64,000 nt of DNA. Origin: Aedes albopictus. Taxonomy: Eukaryota; Arthropoda; Insecta; Diptera; Culicidae. This document shows positions 55,829-64,000 of the stretch, piece after piece. Numbering within the stretch: the first letter of the stretch is position 1; each line of letters starts with the position of its first letter. The stretch lies in assembly GCF_035046485.1 (NCBI RefSeq), contig NC_085137.1, positions 450,732,980 through 450,796,979 on the forward strand, written 5' to 3'. Under the pieces are notes generated by a model. That model was not told the origin of the DNA. It saw nothing but the letters and a program-made list of their open reading frames with translations, and ran no database searches. A program made the translations under genes and the position numbers.

Positions 55829-56678
55829 AGCATTTTATTTAGTGTTGATCGAATCCACGTTTGTCGTGGTTGGAAGAAGTTCCCTATAAATCGATTTCGC
55901 ATCCTTGATGTCGACGGGGTTATTCATGGTATGTATTTAAAAAAAATCATCTTTGTAATCGGTCTTAAGGATATTTTTACAACACGATACATCCTACAAT
56001 GAACCACTACCATTTTTCCACTGACTGTGTTGGCCATTCATTCTAGTATTACGATCTTGAGGTGATGAGTTAATGCCTTCTATGACAGAGAAGAGTGGTC
56101 TGTTGCTCTGTTGCAATACCATTCCATATGAATCATCATACATAGCCGCTTAACCGTCGGACGGAGACAGATCACGAAAGCATTTTAAATAAACATCACG
56201 GTTACATGTCGCGCCGTCAGATATGGCTCAAAAGTGGTCCTCTCCGCAAAACCTGTGACTTCAATTGACCGAAGCGTGATTTTCCAACAAGATCGTGGGC
56301 GGTGATCTTTTGTTTTTAGAACATGAATAAGGTGGACTATATCTTTTCTTGAGAAGGATGATATTGACGTTATGTACGTTTGGATACGATTCATCGCTTT
56401 TATGGGATTCTTAAAATATATTCAATGCTATTTCAAGTATTTGAAATTGTCACTATCCTTGCAAATACGATTAAATGAATAAAATACAAAAGTTTTACAA
56501 ATTCTAATCCAGTAGAGCACAGCACAAACCTGAATTTCACTAAATCTATTGGCACTTCATCGAAAAAGAAAATACAATCGTGAAGTAACATTAGAAAATA
56601 AAAGCCAAAAATCCACTTCCGTCGCAGTACCATCACAGAGGAAAAACGACATTTTTCCTCAAACTTTTGGCCACGTAC
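55829..56678. other. anonymous region, possible intron
   Basis: No gene or repeat is recognised. Frames are 82 codons or fewer and AT-driven. If the minus-strand exon at 56,679 is real, this would be its first intron. Confidence 0.35.
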
Positions 56679-56865
56679 CACACAATGTATCGCGTCGGAG
56701 CGTTAAATCGAACGAGAAAACTTCTAATTTTAGATCGCGGATCTCCTCTTGCTCGAGCTTGAACGTGTGCTGAATTTTGTCTTCTTCGTCACTTGGCTGG
56801 GTGTCTTGTTGGGTGCAACTTTCGCTCGTCGTCACCACACCGCCACCACCGCCGCCACCGACCAT
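56679..56865 (-). CDS. candidate first coding exon, unassigned
   Basis: From an ATG at 56,863-56,865 the minus strand reads MVGGGGGGGVVTTSESCTQQ, then DTQPSDEEDKIQHTFKLEQE and EIRDLKLEVF. A donor TG/GTACGT lies at 56,678. Acidic and glutamine-rich segments after a glycine run look like a real disordered N-terminus, and the GC-rich third positions differ from the surroundings. The start context is poor (T at -3). It could instead be non-coding: the opposite strand is open over part of the stretch. No family is recognised. Confidence 0.35.
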
Positions 56866-57059
56866 CGAAAGATAATTATGAATGCGAGTGGGATTGGAGG
56901 AAATTTATAAATTTCACAACCACACATTTTTTCTATTCCCATTTTGTTCTTATTCGAAAATCATCCCAGCGATCACGTTTCCCTAGACTGACTCCGGACT
57001 AGCCACTTTCGCAGAATTGTGAAATTTCAACATTTCCTCTCCTCATTTTTCACCCACAG

Positions 57060-57296
57060 AATCAAACTCCGAAACTTCATACCTTAGCTACAAGGAACTG
57101 CGTCCGAAAGTGAATGATCCGGAGCGGCAAGACCACAACGGGTTCCAGGACAGGGGAGGACCCGGAGACGAACGACCCCTGCACCACCGCGGGCGCAGAA
57201 CCTTCGAGCAGTCCACGACGTATCGGTCGATTTGCTTGATCCAGACGTCGTCGTCGTCTTCGTCATCATCTGCGGGAGTGCCACCATCGTCGGAAG
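57060..57296 (+). CDS. candidate internal host exon, 237 bp, unassigned
   Basis: The exon is bounded by a strong acceptor (CTCATTTTTCACCCACAG with a pyrimidine tract) and a donor GGAAG/GTAAAT. It is open in one plus-strand frame through all 237 bases and is phase-symmetric, so skipping would keep the frame. It reads SNSETSYLSYKELRPKVNDP, then QDHNGFQDRGGPGDERPLHH, TTYRSICLIQT and a run of eight serines before AGVPPSSEG. Third positions are GC-rich. The composition (Arg, Gly, Pro, Ser) suggests a disordered region of a regulatory protein. I do not recognise the gene. The minus strand is also partly open, but its frames hit a stop before the donor-like GTATGA. Confidence 0.55.
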
Positions 57297-58102
57297 GTAA
57301 ATTTGTCCAACTTAAGTAGTGCCAATTAGTCAAGCCACTAAGTATACTAAGCTGTAAATAGAAATCAAAACACATAAAATTGGTTGTAGAAATAAATGCT
57401 GGGCGTTTCGGTGGATATAACCAACTAAGAGTAGAGCACATTCGTTTAGTTTTGCTTTTTAGTAAATTTATTGTAAATAAGTAGTTTGTGCACTGGTTTC
57501 GGAAAAAATCAAGCTTTGTAACAAAATTTATTAACTTGATGTAACCATTGATTTCAGTTTTCCATCAACCGAAGTTGAAGGAAAATTGAAATTGGTTAGT
57601 TGAAAGAACATGAAAGAAATTGACCTAACATTGTACTAGGAAGAAGAAGATAATTTGGATATATGTGAAACTCATGAACACATGATGTAGCTTGATAAAA
57701 AGTTCACAACAATAATTTTAGATCTCAGAGAAAACAAAGTAAACTCTTTGAAAAATATGGTGTGAGTTTCTTTATTTTTATTATTAATTCGTAGGTTACT
57801 ACCGCCGTTTTGTATAAAATAGAGAACTTTTTTGTAATTATTTGAAACAGATGTTAACACAAAAAATGCGCAAAATCAGGGGCACGACCACGTGTAGCTG
57901 CGTGGTGAGAAGAAATTGATAAATGGATGTGGATAAAAACAATTTTAGATGAAAATCTAGAATTTTGAACGCCACTCGGCAAAAACTGTATAAGCATGTA
58001 TAATGAGAAGGTGCCGGAAGACTATTTGAAAATAATTCTGTAGAATCATCTACACCTGAGGTTATGTGAAAGCACATGAGTAACATATGAGTCGTTAACT
58101 AG
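57297..58102. other. AT-rich, probable intron
   Basis: It follows the donor at 57,297 and holds no further exon-like stretch. Composition drops sharply to AT-rich. No repeat is identified. Confidence 0.4.
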
Positions 58103-58104
58103 TA

Positions 58105-58290
58105 CACCCGATTCTTTTTTTTTTGTCTGGTTTTGTTGTAATTCAGTACATTTTTAACCGATTCTTATGAAATTTTGTACACATGTAGGCACGATTAGTA
58201 CTATTAGTGTACAAAACTTCATGAGAATCGGTTCAATATTGACTGAGTTATAGCAAAATAACGGGCCGTGCAAAAAAAAAGAACCGGGTG
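58105..58290. mobile_element. TA-flanked MITE, 186 bp
   Basis: CACCCGATTCTTTTTTTT at the left and AAAAAAAAAGAACCGGGTG at the right, each flanked by TA. AACCGATTCTTATGAA and TTCATGAGAATCGGTT pair further in. It abuts the broken RT of the LINE on its right. Confidence 0.88.
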
Positions 58291-58291
58291 T

Positions 58292-60475
58292 ACTCGATTC
58301 TGGAAATAACTTTCGAGAAACCTGTATAAGTACCCAGGTATCCCCAGACGCGGGAGCGCATCGGCAATAGCCTCCCAACTGGTAATTGAACGAGATTGAA
58401 CGCATTCCTAACATCCAGAGTCACTACTGCACAGCTGCAAATCCCCTTCATATGCTGAAGCGCTATCTCAGCGGTCTTCTTAATAGACAAGATAGCGTTT
58501 ACGGTCAACTTCTCTTTCCGAAAGACTAGTTCGAGCTCGAGAGACCATTTAAACACCCAAAAGTTTGTTAAAGATGATCTTTTCGGGCACTTTCTCCACC
58601 GTGTTCATCAAGCATATTGGTCTATATAACAACAGGTCTCCGGTTGTTTTCTCCAACTTTGGCAAGAGTACCAGGCTCCGCCGCTTTTAAACCTCTGTCT
58701 CGTCCAGACATTTGTGCATAGCAGATCTGAATATCCCGAGAGCCTCTACAATAGCTACTTTTAAGACCAGGTTCGGAACTCCGTCCGTACCTGGGGCATT
58801 ACCTTCACCAAAGGAGTTTGCAATCCGCGCAAGTTCCTCTCGGAACCCCTCTTCTCATTGCCAGCCCCAGTCCCCAGCTGTCCTAAGAATGGAGGCCAAT
58901 GACTACACGCGAAAAAAAACATTATGATGAACGTGAACAAACAAACGTAAATATGAGAACAAGCAAATATACACCGTGAACTGGAACTAGTTTCTGCAGG
59001 TTCCTGCTGTCAATATGGGAGTTCTAGAGAACGCAAAATCTAGTTCACGGTGTAAATTTCTTATTGTTGTTATCGTTGCTATGCATAGTTCCCGTTGCCG
59101 TGACTGGGAGTGCACGTATATCGGAACGGATTTTTTTAGTGTGTATGACGCAAAAAGAGCCTCCATAATCCCCTATCACATCTCTGAAGACTGCTCTGTA
59201 GGAGCCATTACATCTCTTGTCTTGTTGTCTTGACCATCCCGATCCTCAATGGGATCTCCCCACGGATGTGCAATAGCTCTCCACTCTGACAGAGACCTTC
59301 AAAGTAAGCCTTTTTGCTTCCCAGGTAAGTTACTTACCATTATCTTAGAACTTTTCAGAGGTAAACACCACCCGTTGCTCATTACGCTCCTCATCAGTAC
59401 ATGCACGCTACATCCGCTCAACTGCACCAGTACGCCGGTGGGTCAATTCATAAGGTGGACTTGCGTAGTCATGGTCGCATCACATCCACCACTACCAGCT
59501 CGTTCCCGCTTAGACCTAGTAAGTTTCGCTCATAGCGGAGCGAAAACCCAAATACTTCATCGTTGAAGTGATGCCTTCTACCCACGAAGACGTGGCCTTG
59601 ACATAGTCGCACCTTCCTGTCTATTGTTGTTGTAAGCATTACTGTAGCGAACCGCCAGGTGATCGCTGCGAGTGCGAGGGCATCGGCTACCCTCAAGTTC
59701 GAACTACTTGTTAGGCCAAGACTACAAAAAGTACCGTTGATGATCGACTCCGCTCCGTTCTGGCTGAAAGCACTTTCGGTAACCAGTGTCTCTAGCAGGA
59801 TCTTACCCTGCTGCTTCGAAAAACGGCTTCCTTATACCACAACCCAGACATTGAAGTCACCCGCTATTATCACCGGCCTTCGCCCTGTCAACACACTCGT
59901 CATACAGTCCTGCGTCTGCGTGAACTGCTCGATCGACCACCACGGTGGAGGCGCATTCAACTACAGAACCCGGCCATGTCGCAGGCCATTTTTCCGGACC
60001 CATCCACGACTCAGTTGCGTTTACCGGTTGCTGGGTTGCGTCACAGTGGTTCAGGTTCAACTGTGTTACCTGCACTATGACTTGTCAGCCGTGGCTTTTC
60101 TGAAGGCCGGGCTTCTTGGCGGTTTGTGGATTCACTGGAACAAATGAAGTATTTGAGAGGGTTCATTCAGCCTTGTGTCGTCCCTCTATTCCCTTCAATC
60201 TGGGACGGGCCGGCCTTTTCAGGCCCATCCTTCCCAGCTCTCCGGGATGCCTGGCTGGGGTTCGACTTACCGACATTACTACCGACTTTCGGGGTTAACA
60301 ACCTCTATGACTTGTGAGCGCCGTCTGACGGCTGTCTCATACGCATTTGCGATAGCTTGTCGTAAGCAAACGCGTCCGGAATATCCCGACAATGCGAAGA
60401 CCTTCGCCTGGATGGACTTCGGCATTTTCAGTTTCACGAATTCTGCCGTTGCCACAGTTGCCATGAGTTAAATGT
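58292..60475 (-). mobile_element. decayed non-LTR element, R1/LOA-like
   Basis: On the minus strand the order is a gag-like region (about 60,464-60,080; FVKLKMPKSIQAKVFALSGY), the start of an endonuclease (LNLNHC, about 60,050), an endonuclease remnant to 59,250, and RT (58,910-58,297). RT words include APGTDGVPN, YRPICLMNTVEK and CAVVTLDVRNAFN, with the first catalytic Asp. Many stops and shifts break it. The hairpin at 58,970-59,054 sits inside. The RT is cut at 58,292 by the MITE and does not resume beyond it. Clade is inferred from RT wording. Confidence 0.75.
58970..59054. mobile_element. 85-bp hairpin element
   Basis: TACACCGTGAACTGGAACTAG at the left and CTAGTTCACGGTGTA at the right are inverted repeats, each starting at TA. 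It interrupts the decayed LINE. Confidence 0.6.
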
Positions 60476-60509
60476 GGTCATTAAGGTCTGCTTGAGATCC
60501 TTACTGATG

Positions 60510-60892
60510 TTCGACTTCGAGGTCATCGCTCTAGAAGGACTCAACAGCCGGGGTATAATTTCCACGTTATCCGGTCAATTTGTGTGCTTTGCGGTGACAT
60601 GTATAGTCACTAATATTTGGAACGGTGGCAGAGGTCAGAAGGTCAGACTGGTGGTGAATGCGTCACAAAATACATGCTAATAAGCGGAATCGAGCCCGAC
60701 AGGATTCGTCTCTAGGAAGTATTTTCACGAAAGATGGAGACACTTTTGAGGTAGTTAAGGAATTCATGTACCTACCTTGATACCATTGTAACGATTGACA
60801 AGTGTAATCCTTGAAATACGAACAGGAATGCAGTGTGAGGCGTAGTAGGATCAACAACGAATTTGCTGCATTCTACGACGAACCCAGCATCC
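60510..60892 (+). pseudogene. second RTE-like RT fragment
   Basis: LNSRGIISTLSGQFVCFA parallels the LNSRGTIFTKSGQFVCFAD wording of the RT at 41.6 kb, then VRLVVNASQNTC parallels RVNAAKTKYM with stops. The ADD residues are lost here: the sequence goes from CFA to VTC. A very decayed plus-strand copy of the same clade as 40,884-43,990. Confidence 0.7.
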
Positions 60893-61519
60893 AGAAGGTA
60901 TCAGGTATCAGAAGGCCGACTCCAGAGGCACGTTATCCTCCATTTGGGACATTAGTGCCATCGCCAAAATAATAGCCTATTTCATCATCTACCTGAGGGA
61001 AAAGGAAGGTAATAAGGATAAGGATGGGGATAAGGACAGGTAGGGAAATAGGAAAAGTACCCTGGAAGAGGATACTAACGCATAAGCGTACCACAATGGG
61101 TTCAAACAGCGCCCTGAAAAGGCCACTGTAATAACGCATAAAGCGAAAGAGAGCCTATAGCTCTTTACCACAGCGCCAGCGGGTTAAGAACAACAGAATA
61201 TCCTGAATATTCAGGTCTCTGAAGTCAGTTTCACTTAATAAGTGTTTACCGAATACTCGGAAACGCAGTTGCGCAAAAACTGGACAGTTCGTATTAAATG
61301 ATACGAAGTTCCATAATCGGATTCACAGCTATCACATGCAAATGAATCAGCTTGCTAAATATTCGCCATGTGATAGCTGAGTCGGCAGTGGCTAGTCAAT
61401 GCTTTGACCAGAATGCTGCAATTCTGCTTTGACAGATTTGTAAGATACTTCGCCACCCTTGTAGATGGCTCAGTACAATACAATTTGGTTTGACGACATG
61501 ACTCCAAACTATTCCAGTA

Positions 61520-61694
61520 TTATCTGTGTTGAGTGGCAGCCCAGGTGTGAATCTGAAGCTTTACCCAACACTCCGATATCGGAATAGCTGGCTCAGGGCC
61601 AATGAAGTCATGTGATGCTCCAGAGCGAGCTAACTCATCAGCCAATTCATTTCCAGCGATGTAAGAATGGCCAGGTACCCATACAGGTGAACAG
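61520..61694 (-). pseudogene. RNase H domain of the LINE, C-terminal part
   Basis: SPVWVPGHSYIAGNELADEL carries the conserved His and the last catalytic Asp. The frame joins the upstream AEFNIRC at 62.47 kb once the insert 61,695-62,456 and one GTGAACAG are removed. It then continues with SGASHDFIGPEPAIPIS. Confidence 0.85.
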
Positions 61695-62456
61695 TAGTAT
61701 GGGACACACATCAAATTCTCGCTCCAGTCGACTTTTTAGATTCCATTTAGGTCCTATATGAACTGTGCAAAATTTCCGCGCAATCGGTGAAACTATAATT
61801 TAGCGCAAGCGGTTCAATGTTTGCATAGAATTTACTATGGGAAAAGTTACACTTTCAGATAAAACATCCCAGATGTCGCCCTTTGTCTCCTTAATTCAAA
61901 TCGATCAACGTTTCTTGTAGAAAAATCATTTATGAAACTTTCCTTCGAAGACCCCAAAACAATTGGATGCTTGTGAAAAAAGTTATTGATTTATTACCGA
62001 TTAGTGATCCAACGAACGGCTTTTTGTTTTGTTTTATGTATTAGCAGCACTGTAGCTACTGCCTGCAACCCCATGCAACAACGGCAGCAGCAGTGCTGCT
62101 GATAAAACAAAACAGAAAGCCGTTCGTTGGATCACTAATCGGTAATGAATCAATAACTTTTTCCACAAGCATCCAATTGTTTTACGGTCTTCGAAGGAAA
62201 GTTTCATAAATGATTTTTCTACAAGAAACGTTGATCGATATGAATTAAGGAGACAAAGGGCGACCTGTAGGATTTTTTATCTGAAAGTGTAACTTTTCCC
62301 ATAGTAAATCCTATGCAAACTTTGAACCGCTTGCGCTAAATTATAGTTTCACCGATTGCGCTGAAATTTTGTACAGGTCATATGGGACCTAAATGGGATC
62401 TAAAAAGTCGACTGGAGTGAGGATTTATTTTTTCCATACAAGCGTGTCCCGTACTA
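61695..62456. mobile_element. hAT-like foldback element, 762 bp
   Basis: The ends are TAGTATGGGACACAC and (minus strand) TAGTACGGGACACGC, with an 8-bp duplication GTGAACAG (61,687-61,694 and 62,457-62,464). Arms of about 330 bp pair almost throughout (for example CCAGTCGACTTTTTAGATCC near both ends) around a CAGCAGCAGTGCTGCTG-rich centre. No transposase. It sits in the RNase H frame of the LINE, so it is younger than it. Confidence 0.92.
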
Positions 62457-62492
62457 GTGAACAGCGTATGTTGAATTCAGCTCCTCGGTTTG

Positions 62493-62997
62493 TGTTGGCG
62501 AACCACTGTGCAGTTTTTCGAACTCGAAGGAGTGAGTACACGGTACGCCCTTCGCAATAATCATCCGTCATGCGTTGACGGCTGATGAAGAACTGTCATT
62601 GGGCACCAGCAAGGAGAAACAGTTTTTTGAGATCACCAGTGTAGCGACAAAGTTGTAGCTAAACCTAAAGATTCCTCTAAACTTAAAACTAATTTGAAAA
62701 CTTATTCTACTTGAACTTATTTACTATTTGTGCTTTCTAAAGGTAAAAATGTGTAATACACGATTGAATTTGTTAACCTAAACTTAGAACTATTATCACA
62801 GGTAGAATTACAACGAAGAACACAGTGAGGACAAAAATAACCTAGAATTTGTAAAAGAACACCAAATGTGAGTAAAACTTATTCCTAAATATGCTTAAAA
62901 TTAACATGCAAATATAATTTCTAGCTTTGAAGCTGTGTCAAACGGACCCGCTATCAGGATTGTTCTTCCGACGTCCAAACTGAAAACTTCTCCAACA
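62493..62997 (-). mobile_element. solo LTR, 505 bp, copia-like
   Basis: Read on the minus strand it begins TGTTGGAGAAG and ends TTCGCCAACA, the TG...CA ends with a 6-bp inverted repeat (TGTTGG/CCAACA). GTTTG is duplicated on both sides (62,488-62,492 and 62,998-63,002). Without it the RNase H frame reads ACRTQTEEL. The TGTTGGA start is common in Ty1/copia LTRs, so copia-like is my guess. No internal region remains, so it most likely arose by LTR-LTR recombination. Confidence 0.88.
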
Positions 62998-63002
62998 GTT
63001 TG

Positions 63003-63389
63003 AGTTCGACAAGCGATAACTATCTTCCACCTGGAGTTGGCCGACGCAAGTGCTCTAATAGCAGCCTGGCTATCTGAACAGAAGTATATTACTTTGCCCA
63101 TTACGTGCTGCTGAAGTGCTGATTGCACTCCGCACATAAGAGCAAAGATTTCGGCCTGAAAAACGGTGCAGTGTCTACCAAGTGAATAAGACTGCCTTAG
63201 CTCACGAGAATAAACACCAGCACCTGCTCGACCTTCGAGAAGGGAGCCATCAGTGTAACATACGATGCCGTCTGAAATACTTCTTTCCAGATATCCAGAT
63301 GTCCACTCTTCCCGGGAAGGGAATTTCGTGGAAAATGTCCTATATGGAAAATTACAAGCAAATTGTAAGATCACTTGGCGCAAGGACAA
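63003..63389 (-). pseudogene. RNase H domain of the LINE, N-terminal part
   Basis: CYTDGSLLEG (first catalytic Asp), QAEIFALMCG (Glu) and CSDSQAAIRAL (second Asp) are all in place. The final part, VPGHSYIAGNELADELAR with the last Asp, lies at 61.6 kb beyond two insertions. The apparent C-terminus of the open frame (TVGEVFSLDV onward) is LTR sequence, not LINE. Confidence 0.88.
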
Positions 63390-64000
63390 CTTTGTCCCAA
63401 TTCGCCAAAAGTGGAAATAACGAGGTGTGTGTTGATGTGCGGGTCCACGGAGTTTCCTCTAGAAGACCGAGTACCCGTAGACGGTAAGTGCAAGAAAGTG
63501 CTTCTTGTTTGAGATGAATGTGTAGTGGAGCAACGTCAAAGAGAACTTCGAGCGCTACTGTGGGAGTTGAAGAGAACGCTCCAGACATCGCCATTAAGCA
63601 CATCCTTTGTAGATGGCCTAACTTTGATTGGAACGTTCACATTTCGCCCTTTTGCCACCACACAAGACATCCATAGGCCAATATTGGCCGAACAACAATT
63701 GTGTAGATCCATTTGATATACTTGGGTTTAAGACCCCAAGTTGTACTAAAGGTTCGCCGGCATTGCCCGAAAGCCATACAAGCTTTCTTGATTCTGAGCT
63801 CAATGTGAGGTGTCCAGGAAAGCTTGGAATCAAGAATGACTCCAACGTACTTTACCTGTTCAGTCACATCGATTTCAGAATCAAAGACGCGCAAAGATTG
63901 AACGCCATTTCGGTTTCGCCTTTCCGTAAAAAGAACAATAGATGTTTTACTCAGATTAACCGAAAGGCCATATTGGCGACACCAACCCTCAACTACCTGA

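Larger units (their letters stand above)
60893..64000 (-). mobile_element. LINE with RNase H, 3' part, running off the window
   Basis: From the right edge on the minus strand: RT end (YGLSVNLSKT, VKYVGVILDSKLSW, RPILAYGCLVWW), then RNase H, then a Cys/His-type tail (CDSC) and a 3' untranslated region ending in two TGATACC-type units near 60,895. The RT catalytic motif would lie beyond position 64,000. An in-frame TGA follows KGEM at 63,637, and a shift occurs near 63,360. A hAT-like foldback element and a solo LTR interrupt it. The 3' end is of the same family as at 47.0-47.26 kb. Confidence 0.85.

Noticed and set aside
57084..57441. Minus-strand frames over the 57-kb exon (acidic DDDEDDDD wording)
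   Set aside because: No acceptor lies upstream in the right place and both open minus frames stop before the donor-like GTATGA.
1..64000. Integrated non-retroviral RNA virus sequence, common in Aedes
   Set aside because: I looked for RNA-virus polymerase, capsid or nucleoprotein wording in the frames and found none; all RT signals belong to non-LTR retrotransposons.

Overview
The window looks like a repeat-dense, gene-poor stretch of a culicine mosquito chromosome, most likely Aedes. That assignment is an inference. It rests on Feilai-like tRNA-derived SINEs, several degenerate non-LTR retrotransposons, many short terminal-inverted-repeat (TIR) elements, short AT-rich spacers and almost no convincing host exons. 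No bacterial operon, rRNA, true tRNA gene or CRISPR array is present.

Layout. 0.6-7.2 kb is a 6.5-kb minisatellite of a 24-bp unit (two 12-bp half-units) with a higher-order segment present three times. 8-14 kb holds SINE fragments, nested TIR elements and decayed relatives of the same 12/24-bp motif. 14.9-16.3 kb is a TA-flanked element carrying what looks like a captured, spliced and decayed gene fragment. 17-21.7 kb holds a reverse transcriptase (RT) relic, palindromic MITEs, a 1.27-kb hAT-like foldback element and an A-rich tandem duplication. 22-40 kb is mostly anonymous sequence with two clean copies of a second SINE family, a four-copy tandem repeat, MITEs and more motif relics. 40.9-44 kb is a broken RTE-type non-LTR element on the minus strand. 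45-50.4 kb holds a deleted LINE copy, a duplicated 270-bp block, hAT and TA-flanked MITEs and another field of 12/24-bp relics. 51.0-55.4 kb is a SINE split by a 4.1-kb foldback element that itself holds two dated insertions. 56.7-57.3 kb holds the best candidates for host exons. 58.3-64 kb is two further decayed LINEs, one broken by a hAT-like foldback element and by a solo LTR.

What ties the window together is nesting. At many junctions the target-site duplication (TSD) can be read, and often an uninterrupted copy or a reading frame that closes across the insertion shows the empty site. This gives a relative order of insertions without external data. All transposon proteins seen are broken. 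The likely non-transposon coding signals are one in-frame 237-bp plus-strand exon (57060-57296), one weak minus-strand exon (56679-56865) and the captured fragment at 15.1-15.9 kb.
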